Shown piece by piece: positions 49,136 through 61,239 of a DNA stretch of 64,000 nt (within the stretch, counting starts at the first letter, position 1; each line of letters begins with the position of its first letter). The DNA is from Dimorphilus gyrociliatus (Eukaryota; Annelida; Polychaeta; Dinophilidae), in the NCBI GenBank assembly GCA_904063045.1, contig CAJFCJ010000027.1:126501-190500 (forward strand), written 5' to 3'. Below the pieces are notes generated by a model that was not told where the DNA came from, ran no database searches, and was given only the letters and a program-made list of their open reading frames with translations. Made by a program: the position numbers and the translations under genes.

Positions 49136-51359
49136 TGAAAAGTTTAAGAAGAAGATAGTATGACTGATTACTGGTCAGTTTAGGTGTTAATTGGACAATT
49201 CGAGGCGTTTTTAGCAGCAGTTGAGTCAATATTGACTTAAACGTATGACTCGAGCTCGTTAGGCGGTGTAAACTATACGATTGCTATTTGCAAGAGTTTG
49301 GTGTTTAATTACACTTAAGTTTATACTTTTTTGTCAGAGATTTTACCTTCTTTTCTTAATGTTCTTCTTATTGAAATATTAAAAAAGTAGAACATAAACG
49401 TATTAAGCGGCAACAGTAACATCGTTCATAAATAAAACTTTTCTTAACAAATCGAGAAATCTTTTCCTCAATCATTTCTATCTTCTTAACTCTTGTGCGC
49501 TCTCCTTTCAGTTATGTTATTTGTTATTAACTGTTTTTTGGCTGAGTAAGCTACTCTATCCCAACAAGAGAAGAGAATCAGACGGATGGAGAAGATGGGA
49601 GAGAGATAAGGAGAAAGAAAAAGTTGTATTTTATACAGAATATATGGATTTATACTCGATATAAATAGACAGCATGCATAAGGATGATGACCAATGCACA
49701 CACAAAAAAAATAAAGATACGCTATTCATTTCCATTGAATTCAATTGCTTTTGTTACCGATTCTTCGAAACGGTTTTTTTATTGTTTAATAAATATTTCA
49801 TGGGCTTTAATAGGCCTTATTTAGTACGATTGTTTTTTTTCTTTCTTTATCTCCCTCCCTCCCTCCTTCCCTCCCTCTCTCTCTCTCTCTCTTTCTTATT
49901 CTTTCTGATATTTACCATATTATTTCTCTTCTTTTCTTTCTATTAAAGTGAGCACTCGAGACAATTGTGCAATATTCTTCACCTGTATTAAAAGTGCCTA
50001 ATAAAAGATTTTTAATATTAAAAAAAACAGGTGATGTTTTATATAAAAAAAATCTTTATTTAAATAGATCAGCTTGTTTAAAATGTACCTTAAGAATATT
50101 CTACTCCCAATCGGCTAGGTGCTAAAAAGTTATTTAACGATCCTAGAAGACAAAAAGGAAAATCTTTACTTTCCGATTTCTCCTCATACTCTAGATTTAC
50201 TTTATCGATAATCTTTCAGTCTTGTATAGTGAAAGATCAAGAAAGTAATTTAACAAAAGACATCTTTGCATTAATCAAATACGAGACGAAAGTCTTGAAA
50301 GAGATACACGTAACTTTTTAATGAGATAATAAGGACTGATTGCGTAATCAATTGAAATCAAGTTAAGAAGTTTAACTTAACGGCGTTAAAATGTCGATTC
50401 ACATGTAAATTACATGCAAATAATGTCAAGAATTCCGTGTGTTTGGTGTATATTTACAGAAAAAATACTCGAGCTTGTTACCAAAGTTTTTCAGGTGTAA
50501 CAAGTTAGTTGAGAAAATACAAAAAGAGAGTTTCAGTTGTTTAATTAATTGTGCATAAGATAAATAAAACTTGAATTAAACAAAATATAAGAATAAAGAA
50601 TCATTTTCCACGTTTGTTTTTGTCTTTTCTCTTTTCTTTTTGCTTGAAGTTATATCTCTTGTTTTATTCTTCTATTTTTCTTCTTTACTTCTTTTCTTTA
50701 CTCTTCTTTACTCTTTCTCTCTCTCTCTCTCTCTGTATGTTTCTTACTATTCTTTTTATTTCAATAATATTAAAAAAAAATAAAAGGTTGACAATTTTTG
50801 TCTATTTTTAATCTCAATACAAATTGTGAAACGAAAGAAGAAAAGAGAAGGAATTTTATTCTTTTCTCTCTTTTTTTTACTATTATTCCTTTTCGTTCCC
50901 GCACTCACTTAGTGTTCTTATTAAGGGAACAGAGAATGGAGAAAGAGAGACAGAGGCAGAAAGAATATGAGAAACGAAAGGCATACTAACGAAAAACTGT
51001 AGCTATATTCAAGCAATAATTGAATTTATGAATTTTCCTATCCTACTACTTGAATACTTTTAATGTTATAGAATTGCAATGTAGAGAATAAAGGCCAGAA
51101 AATATAAATATAGATATAAGTATAATAGAACTATATATATAATAGATCCTAAAATTATGAAAACTACTATAAATACTGGTTTTAGCCACTCAAAAGGTTT
51201 CGAGTGTAATCTATTTGTCTCTAATGTAAAAAGAAAGCCTAAAAAACTTCGTTGGAACGCTCTAAAAGACTAAAAGGTTACAAGAATCCAAATGTTACAG
51301 TATCTTTTATTTTGATGAATGTATTGTAACTGGTAAATAATTATTCGTATAGATTTTCT

Positions 51360-51410
<51 letters not shown>

Positions 51411-51953
51411 ATCTCTCTCTCTCACTCACTCTATCTGTCTATCTGCAATCTACTCCTTTATTGAAATACAGGTATAAAAATACGGAGACAAAAACAGATT
51501 GTTTATATATTCTCTACTTCTGTTAATAGTAAACAGTAAAAATAGAAAAAAAGTAGCGACAAAGTTTTTTTCTAACCCTTTAAAATGGCATGAAATGCGT
51601 ATTAATCCTTTTTGAATAATACTTTGTTCTCTTTATTAAATAGATTTAATCGTTTTAGATTCGCTTTATTCATTATCAATATAAAAACACTCTATTCTTT
51701 TTATTATTTTCAATACAATTAAAACTCTTCCTACGAATCTATTTATTCTTATGTATACTGGCCAATGTTGAATGTTACCGTAATCCAAAGCTTAATAGTT
51801 TAATAAGGACTTGAAGAATACTATAAGAAAGCCTTCTATAAAATATTCTTTCTATTAAACAGTATGTCTAACTTTTTAACACGATCTACAATATATAAAG
51901 AAAAAACAATCATTTTATTAAATTTACTTTTTATAAGAATAGTCATAAATGCC

Positions 51954-52022
51954 TTATTCATCTATTCATTCTTTCATTCATTCGCTTATTCATTCATTCA
52001 TTTCATTCATTCATTCATTCAT
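51954..52022. repeat. (ATTC)n microsatellite
   Basis: Tetranucleotide run of ATTC with a few interruptions, between AT-rich flanks. Confidence 0.9.
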
Positions 52023-55000
52023 ACGTGTATTCATTTCTAGTGTGAGATATGTAGAAGCAAGCAAATTTTGTCAGATTTTTTCAATAAGTGTACTGATCGG
52101 GAGAGAAAAGCGTAATGTAGAAAGACTGGTGTAGGGAAAAACAATAAGGAAAGAGAACAAGGGAGGAGAATGGATGGGGAGATGGAGAGATGGTGATGAT
52201 GTAGGGGGGAAAAACGAAATGGTACAAGAGTAGAGTCTTTTAGCTTGATCATTATTAACAAATAGATGGATACGTAATAATCAGGTGTGATGAGGACAAA
52301 GAAAGAAAAAGAGAAGGCTTAAAAGTGAAAAGAAAGTTAAAACACTGGCAATCGGCTTGATGACGAGAATTATAAAGCAACGTATAAAATAGCGACAAAG
52401 CCGTTTTGAAACGCCTATAGAATCGTTGCGAATCGAACGGAAAGGCGGACACAATTAGCGTCATTGTTAGGCGGACAATAGACGAACAAAAGCGCGCGAA
52501 AAACGTTTGAAAAAAGACGGAAGGCGTAATGAAACAAAAAAAGAGTGAAAGAATAGGCTGAGATGAACAATAGAGACGTGCATGTGTATAAAAGTATATA
52601 TTCTTGTAATTCTTTCGATATGCTCCGGTAATAAAGCGAATAATTAACCCTTATGTCTATATTTAGCGGTCCGCCTCACCGAGTGCGAATATCGGGGCGT
52701 CACGTGACCTTAATAATCAAAATTTTCAATTAAGTATTTTACGTATTGTATTTATCTGGTGTGAATAATAAATAAGTAGCCATTTTGATATTAAGTTAAC
52801 CGTGACTGAAAAAGTGTTAACTTGATTCGTTTAATAAAGGATTTCTCTGTTTATATCGCTTGTTTTCTTGTATGTATTGTTTCTCTCTCTCTCTCTCTCT
52901 CTCTGTCTTTCCTTTTCTCATTCTCCCTCCTATCTATTCTCTTTTTTCTGATTCCTTTTTTCTTTTCTATTCTTTAATAAATCTCATAAAAAATTTTCTC
53001 AATGAATAGAAAAAAAAAACAACATAGAAAGATGATTAGCTTAAGACTTATTTAGTTGAAAAGAGAGTGCAAAAGAGAGACAGAGACAGAGAGAAAAGAT
53101 AAAAAAAGAAAAGACAGAAAATATTAACAAAATCCAATTTATCTTTCTTCTCTAAAAAATGTTGAATATATAAAAATAGAAGAAAAAAAAGTAAAAAAAG
53201 ACGACATTTACTCCTAATAGTCTTCTAGTATAAAGCAAACAATAAGCACAAAGAGTAAGTTATATACAATGTATTGTAAAGAAAAAAAATAGTGCAAAAG
53301 ATGCATGCTCTAGTGTAACATAGATACTGTATGTTCATTCTACGAGACCATTTGCAGTTCACCCTGCTTTCTGATAATATTGTTGTTGTTATTACAGTTT
53401 TGTATTTTTACAGCTACCGCCTCTTATTGCTACTTTCGGCAAGTTTAAAAAAGAAAATTCTTCTATCTGCCTTTAATAAAACTGCAAAAGTATTGACGTA
53501 TTAATGCAGATAAAGTTACACAAATAGATAATTAATGTTTTCTTTGCAAAAATCGAAATTTGTTTATTGTTCCAGTCTTCTACATTCTTATTCCAAATAT
53601 TTAACTTTCCATTGTTGTACTGTCTTTAAAGTAAACAAATTTACTTTGTTCCCAGAATTTTGAATACTAGAGTGATTGGAAGAAACTTTGATTTTCATTA
53701 AATTGATAGTCTATTAAATTCCTTTCTTTTGTTGTTTTTTGTTTTAATTATAGAAATATAAATAAGGAAATATATAAACATGAATATATACTGTATATAC
53801 TGTCTGTATTTATACAATACATACATAGAAATCGTATATCTGAAAACAAATAGGGGGAAAAGAAAATTGAATTATCTTTTATTCTTATTCTCTTCTTTTT
53901 GTTCCAAACGCAAATTGATAGATAGGTGGTGAGAATTTATTCGAAGGCGCGTGCAGTAGCTGAAACCGGCAAATGTACCGTATTATGTTTACAGTGTATG
54001 CAGTATACTGTTTCCAATTGTAATAGCGATTGTAGTTCTGGATAAGGTAGTTTGTTGCGGCTGTAGCCGTTTCGATTGTTAGAGGTGGTTGATAGTAGTT
54101 GTAAGAGTTTTCTTGTATTATTGTTAGTATTATTATTACCATTATAATTGGAATTAACGTTAAAATTACAACTTCTATATAAATTTTTGCGGATATCAAT
54201 TGTTTATATAAATGGAATAGTATAGGATTTCCTGGAAAATTGGGTGAGGCTTTTTGTCAAGTTAAAAAGAGAGTGAGAAAAAAAAAGGAAAAAAAAAACT
54301 AGAGAAAGAGTACCGTTGTCATTTCAACAAAAGGTTTTTTCGGTGAAAAAGAAAAATTATAAAATATATAAGGAAAAAAATGTATGGAAGAGAAGAATGA
54401 TATTAATGAATCCTGGAATATTTTATTGAGCTCTCTTTGTAGTTCTGAAATAATAGAATAATAAAAATTGTTTAGATGAATAGTTCAATGAACGCTTCGA
54501 ATAAATAAATGCATGACTATTTCCTTAACAAAACTCTCTTTAGAAATTAAACCGATTAGCTATCACCTATCCTTTTACCTCCACTTTTCAACAACAAGAA
54601 AGTGAAAGAACCCCCCGACCCAATAACCGTAATTTACTGTAATTCGCATACTGTACGCTTTACTTGTTAACTTCTTGTTGAGAGGTGGTGCGAGGAAGGT
54701 GAAGAGGGCTTGAAAAGGGATCTGAAAGAATACGTAATAAGGGATTGAGGAAACGGATAGAGAAGTAGAAAGGGGAAAGAGGGAAGATTTAGCCAGGGAG
54801 GAAGGAAGCAAAGAAGAGAGACAAATAAAAGACTAAAAAAGGGTAGGATAGGTAAGCAAATCTGATGGATGGATAGATGGATGGACGGTTGGTTTGTTGG
54901 ATAGACAGATAGATAGATAAATAGATAGATAGATATACCAGATAAACGGACGAATAAATAGGTACAGAGTTAGATAGGTGGAATAAGAAAGAATAAGTAA

Positions 55001-57573
55001 ATTGATGAATAGATTGCAAGATAGATGGATTTATGGAAAGAGAACTAAAGAGCGCCATCAGCCTCGATTCAATGCTAATAAACGAAGCCAATAAAATAAT
55101 AATACACTTTCCATCATATCTTAGTATAGAGGTATTTCAATAGAAGAATTTTTTATTCAGATATGTTTTCTTCTTATTACCAATTAATATTATATTTATA
55201 TACTATATATATATATATATATATATACAGTATACGTATATATATATATATAGACAGATATACTGTATACAGCATATTTTTATATACACTAATAGATATA
55301 GACATACAGGATGATTATGTAATAAGCACAAATCGAGATTAATAACGACTATTGAGAATTAATTATGTTATAAATATTAATAAAAGAGTTTTATTGTCGT
55401 TGTTTTTGTTACGATTGTGTAGCGTATCCCTAGGTGTACTTATGGGTATTTTTAATATTCTAATAATTGCTTTAGGGTTAAAGGTGAAGGATACCTGCCA
55501 CACACACACTATTTTGTTTGCTATAAGAAGAGTGGGTATATATATCCTTTAACGAAATCTGCCTTGATGAATATTTAAGTCTTTATCGAGAGTATAAAGA
55601 AAGGAACCCTAAAATAATATAGTGTCTCCCAAAGGCCTCGACCCACGGACTCCTAAAGCCCATACAAAAGTAGCATAAAATCGGCCTATCTACACCGTCT
55701 ATTATATCCTCTACAGAATCTCGCAGCGCACGAAAGAAGGGAATGAATAGCCTGAAAAGAAAAGTTTCGAATAGAACGAAGCTTTTCATACCGACTAAAC
55801 GCAATCAACACCGCCTTTATACTTGCCGATTGGCCGCATTGTTCGAAGTCGGATTGAGAACGTTTTCGATACAAAAGTCGGCAAACGACCGTCGAATAGA
55901 CGGCTGATGAAGGGCGAATGAAAAACAATAAGCAAATTCTTCCGCTATTTTCCAGGATAGTCCTTCCAATGTTAAGGCTATTATTGAATTTCGATAAAGG
56001 GCTAAACAAAAAAAAGAAAAGGAGAAATAACTGCAATCTCTTTCGTTGGCGCAATATGAAGAAAAGATAAATTTAAAGGGTAAAGACGTGCATTAAGTGC
56101 GTGTATACATCTGCTAAATCTATTTTAAGGTCAACAACAAATGCTCAAAAAACCTTTTACAACAGTACTATGACATTATTATGGAAGAAAACAAATTTTT
56201 TTCTCAATAAAAATCACCCGCCACCCATTCAATAAAGGGGCGGAGGGGTGAGAGAGAGAGAAAAGAAGGATATGTATTTTTAGAAAAAGAGTAGCGTTAA
56301 ATAAAATACCAAAAATATTGAATGAGCAACTGAATGATTGAGCGAGTGAGGAACCGAGGGACGGAATGAGAGAGAAACAGAGACGGGAGAATTGGAAAAT
56401 AGGCAACGAGTAGTAAAGAGAAATAACACAACAAATGAATTCTTCCGTCATTTTTTTTTTTCAGTAAAGTCCCCTTACATAAAAGAGTTTTTGTTCAATA
56501 TCATACATGAATGGCTGTTTATATTTGTCATTGGCTGCGTTCTATTCAATTCCCCTACTCCTTTCTCTTTATCAACAACAGATTTAGCAATCTAAAGATC
56601 CCCTCTGCTGTGTAAAACTCTTCAGATACCTTCATGTGTACACCATTCCATTCAATGTACCATCAGTCATTAATGAAGTATGTAAATCAATTTGACCCCG
56701 TTCAGGGACGCTTTTTTGTGTTTACTTTACAAAAGAAAACGTGCGACAAAGCGGAATAGTCAGACATTCTTCATACAATTTCTTGTTGTATTCTTTTCTT
56801 CGATTAGTCACACGCGCGAGTATACAGAGACACGTTTGCGTCTGCGTACAATGCATATAAGTATGGGAAGGGAGGGAGAGAGAGAGAGAAATAATAGAGT
56901 AAAAGTGTGTATGTGTGTGAACAGGATATTTGCGTCATAGAGCAACTGTATGATGGTGTTTTTTGGATGTTTATTTAAGCGGCTAAATTGAATTGCTTGA
57001 ATTTAAAAAAAGCAAAAAGAAAGTCTTATGGAAAATGATGTTTCATTTGGAAAGAGATTAATTAAGAGAATAAAAAATTGTATAAGTAAAAATGAGGCAG
57101 CTTGAACGGCTTTATAACCAAACAGCTGCCCTCTTTTGTAAGGATTTTCCAAGTGCTATCCAAAGTACTTTGGAACTGATTACAGATATTTCCCAGTAAT
57201 TACTAAACGATTCTATCTATATCAATCGACTATTCCAATTCCTTTATTTATTCATAAATAATTTATTATACTGACATAAAATAGGCGGCATTTATATACG
57301 TATAAATATATTAATTAAATACGTTAAATGCTCGATGTGCATGCTGTATATTCATCAATATACATATGCATTTATAAAAAAGAAAGAAATATATATATAT
57401 ATATATATATATACAGTATACAGTATATGTTTATTTTTCATTTTAATAAATATATACTTCCTCTTTTTAGTAAAAGGAACAAAATTAACAAAGGAAAACA
57501 AAACAAAAGCTTGCTTTTAATACTGTACAAATTACAAACACAAGAAATTACTGGAGCAGAGAGATTTTGCTGT

Positions 57574-57576
<3 letters not shown>

Positions 57577-57617
<41 letters not shown>
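57577..57617. repeat. (TA)n microsatellite
   Basis: TA run of about 41 bases, 320 bases beyond the SoxB2 stop codon. Confidence 0.9.
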
Positions 57618-57620
<3 letters not shown>

Positions 57621-57935
57621 ATATGTATATAAACATATACAAATTCATATTGAAAAATATATATGCATAAAGGGAAAACAATACAACCATTTAGAAGAAA
57701 ATCTCATTCATTCCCTCATTCTCTAACTCCCAATTATTCAAGACAAAAAGAACACAAAAACAACAAAATATAAAAAAATAAAAAACCAAAAAAATGAAAA
57801 ATTGTTACCGTCTGCTAAAAAAAAGTATATCCCCCATTAGTCACATGTATTGATTATTATATCTTATAAAAATGTTTACAACCGAACACCCATGGCACTA
57901 AAAAAAAATTAAAGTTGTTTTGTTTGCTTTAATCG

Positions 57936-58529
57936 TTACATCATCGTCTTCCGTTCCAGTGGTGGTGAATGAGCCGGAGGTGGACTCAGTAAAAGTGGCG
58001 GTGGCTTCCTCTCGGATGGAGTTTTGACTAGGGGAAGGGGCTGGTTGTAGAACGGATATAAGTAATGGGAAGACGGAGGCGGCGGTGGCATATAAGATGC
58101 TAAGGAAAATTGTTGAACAAACTCTTTTTCATGTAGCATCGATCTTGCTTTATCTGCCAACAGTTCCGAAGCAGAAAAGTTAACCGGAGCCATGAGTAAA
58201 GGTGGAGGTGGAAGTTGGTTAATGGGGATCGGATAAGGATAGGAAATTTCTTGCTTCTTAATATAAGACTTGGGCTTCCTACGAGGGCGATACTTGTAAT
58301 CGGGATGTTCTTTCATATGTAAGGCGCGTAGCCGCTTCGCTTCGTCGATGAAAGGCCTCTTCTGCTCTTCATTTAATAATTTCCACTCGGCACCCAAACA
58401 TTTCGATATCTCCGAATTGTGCATCTTTGGATTTTCCTGCGCCATCTTGCGACGTTGCCCTCTTGACCAAACCATAAATGCGTTCATGGGTCTCTTTACG
58501 TGATCCTGCTCCAATTCAGCGCTTTCCAT
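57936..58529 (-). CDS. SoxB2-like (Sox14/21) HMG-box transcription factor, 197 aa
   Basis: Single-exon frame. The HMG box spans about residues 10-82 ([45 protein letters not shown]) and binds the DNA minor groove at ACAAWG-type sites. The SoxB group is shown by the box and its YRPRRKPK end; the B2 subgroup is suggested by the following xxIKK...YPYP and by a downstream ADKARSML motif like the EKARAFL of Sox14/21. The C-terminus is rich in proline runs. Cys44 stands in ISKCLG where Sox proteins nearly always have Arg. I chose the ATG at 58529 because relatives have only about seven to ten residues before the box. An in-frame ATG at 58613 would add 28 residues, but a CCAAT box and GC box sit just upstream of it and a TATA-like element lies between the two. 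Expected roles are in neural and ectodermal development. Confidence 0.9.
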   Translation of the reverse strand: MESAELEQDHVKRPMNAFMVWSRGQRRKMAQENPKMHNSEISKCLGAEWKLLNEEQKRPFIDEAKRLRALHMKEHPDYKYRPRRKPKSYIKKQEISYPYPIPINQLPPPPLLMAPVNFSASELLADKARSMLHEKEFVQQFSLASYMPPPPPSSHYLYPFYNQPLPLVKTPSERKPPPLLLSPPPAHSPPLERKTMM

Positions 58530-58589
58530 GCTGTCTGATCTGCAAATACGCTGTGAACGACCAGAGCGACCCCTGGGGTATAAGAGCTC

Positions 58590-58650
58590 TTTTATCGTAC
58601 AAGCGTCAATCATGCGTTTATCCCGCCTCTATCGAGTGCTGATTGGACAA
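58590..58650 (-). promoter_or_regulatory. Putative SoxB2 core promoter
   Basis: On the minus strand, in order: CCAAT (58646-58642), a GC-box-like GGCGGGA (58627-58621), then a TATA-like GATAAAAG about 60-70 bases upstream of the ATG at 58529. The spacing suits a start site near 58560, which would leave the ATG at 58613 upstream of transcription. Inferred from motifs only. Confidence 0.35.
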
Positions 58651-59854
58651 GAGTAAATCTTGATATGTCTCGTTACAGCTTTTTTTTGGCAAGTTCGTCA
58701 CCCGTTTTGTTCTCAATTTAAGATGTTACGTAAGTTAACGGTGTCTGCGAACGCAAGTCAATTAAAAAGAGTAGCGTTCGATCTGCAAGATAGCGACACC
58801 TGTAGTAATTAAAGGTGAGTAAATCAGCAAATGGTAGCGATTTTTAAGGATGCACCAATCTTCTACGGTGCAGCATAAATCGGCTCAGAACACGCACGGT
58901 ATAATGCAACTTTTAACAGATTCTTAGCCTCGGACACCTTTTTAAAGGATTCCTTGTTAATTATTATTCAGTGCTCGTTTGTCGTAAAGGTTATTCCTTA
59001 GTAGCATAAGGAAAAGTGAGACTTTCCTTTACCTTATATCTTACCTTTTCTTCACTGTATTGCATAATACGTAACAGAGAAAATAATTGTAAAATAAAAA
59101 ATGATGGAGAGATATTATTCTTAAATTTATATATCCCTTCTTTCCTGTTTGAGACAGTAGAAGGAGAGAGCGTTCGAAAGGATTTTTAGATAGGCAAGAG
59201 GAGGACTAAGAGAAGATATGGACTAAATCAGTATGTGGATAGCATTAATATAAAACTGTAATAGCGAGCGAGAAAATATGAAAGAAACCAATTGGTTTTA
59301 ATTTTTTCCGCAAATGTTCAATCGACTGTAAAATAATAATCAACAATCTGAAGAAGAGGGCAATATCTTTATCGGTAAAACATCAAATATGTAGCCTTTA
59401 TACCTCTATTTGAATGTATAATGTAAGTCTTATACCGCATCGTATGATGTATATAAGAGACGCCTTACAATATAAATTAGAATATATATTGGTATATATA
59501 TATATATACATATATATATATACTGAATATATTATTAATATTTTGCACATCCTATACAAAAATGCTTTATTAAAAAAAAAGAGCGTCCAAGCGTTTAATT
59601 TGAAAAAGACAAATCTTTTTATACAGAGATAGAAACATTTAACTTGTAGGTTTTATGTACTAAATTTACCTTTATTAATTATAGAGCAAGCATTGTATTA
59701 TTAGCCACTAATTAGATAGAATAAATCCAATGAAATTGCGTATACATTTATGTATTAATACATTCTATATGTACTGTATCTATCTTAGAATATATATTGT
59801 ATATTTATAGATCTACATACGTATAGATATACATGTATACACATATATTTATAC

Positions 59855-59891
<37 letters not shown>

Positions 59892-61208
59892 CTTCTATAT
59901 GTACTATATAATATATATTCGACACATAAGACATAAAACTCAGATATATATATTTAGCCGATCCGGCAACCTAATTAATATTCATAAACACCTCCGGGCA
60001 ATAAGCGAATACATAATCAAAGAAGCGAAACTTTATACAGAAACGAATAAAGGCGGACGTCTATAGGAGCGTCTAAAGGCGTCGTCTATATATGACGTCG
60101 AGTGTCGAAAATACACAGAACCCGTATTTGCCTTCCATAATTGCTCTCGCTCCGACAATGCACTTGGAAAGCGCGCTCTCAGCGCCAATTGCAGCCAGCA
60201 ATGCAGCTTGGCGTACTGCAACCACTCCTATTGTCGAGGCACGCATTCGACGATAGTCATACAATTTTCAGACTTTATACGGCCATTAGACGAAGAGCAT
60301 GCACTCGTGGCCCGCGTGTCGTCCGTAAATAGGCCCAAGAATAGTACCAGAAAAGGCTGATTGACAAAACTTGAAACTGGATAGAAAACTCTTATCCTTT
60401 TCCAAGACGAAATTACTTTTAGCTCTATTTTATACTTCAAAATGAGTATAACAATATAAAGAAAGGGAGCGACGTTGAAAATAAGAGTACGGGGCAGATA
60501 GGGGAATAGGACTAAGGAGGCAGAAAGCGAAAAGAGAGATAAATATATTAGATATAGGTAGATAGTTTGATAGAGAGGAGGGTGGGGAGGGGGGAGACAG
60601 AATGAGACGAACAAATAGAAGAGGGTGAAGAAAAGGTAAAAAGAATGGAAGACGAGGGCTTGGATTATACCGAGTATGAAGCTAATTTACCCGGTTCTTC
60701 GATGAAAAGGAAGATATTTATAAAAGAAATTTAATACGGTTTTATAATTATTATTTTGTTTCATTAAACTTAACGTTTCCATTGAAATTTTTTGCACTTT
60801 ATAAAGAAAAACAGAAGTCGTAGGAAAGTTGAAAAGTAAAGACTTATAAAACAATTTATTGTAGTGTATAGACTTTCGTGTCATATAGTTTACAGTTTCT
60901 CCTTTCAAGCTTATAAGTTTCTGGAAGAGTATAAAGTAATAAAGTAAGAAAAAAAAAGTGAATGATACGAGTTCTCTATTACGAAGTGAGGAAAAAAAAC
61001 TTACTCTTTTTTCCTTCTTACAAAAGTCAAATTCCGTAAATCATGTATTACACTATTCTGATTGTGTTTAAAATGTCTAAGAGTTTGTGACGTCATTCAT
61101 TGATTAGTGTCAAGCTACAAAGCGATTAAAGCGATTAGGGCTTAGCGAAGAGGATAGTCTATTAGAAGAATATTTTTTTGTTCTTTAGATATTTTTGTCA
61201 AATACAAA

Positions 61209-61239
<31 letters not shown>

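Larger units (their letters stand above)
49136..57935. other. Gene-free region between UNC-93 and SoxB2
   Basis: No gene supported. Repeats: (TCCC)/(TC)n at 49850-49895, (CT)n at 50715-50735, 51363-51397 and 52883-52903, (ATTC)n at 51954-52022, (GATG)/(GATA)n at 54865-54945, (TA)n at 55203-55226, 57389-57410 and 57577-57617. Complex islands lie at 52420-52510 and 55790-55925. GTCACGTGAC, a perfect ten-base palindrome, lies at 52699-52708. Confidence 0.45.

Noticed and set aside
53885-54199. Minus-strand frame with a hydrophobic stretch and Tyr-rich tail
   Set aside because: There is no ATG, and the hydrophobic run comes from AAT/ATT-rich simple sequence.
57328-57726. 132-codon plus-strand frame beside SoxB2
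   Set aside because: It is mainly Ile/Tyr repeats translated from (TA)n tracts.
60033-60332. Several frames on both strands upstream of SoxB2
   Set aside because: They all lie in a CpG-containing island and share no domain or splice pattern.
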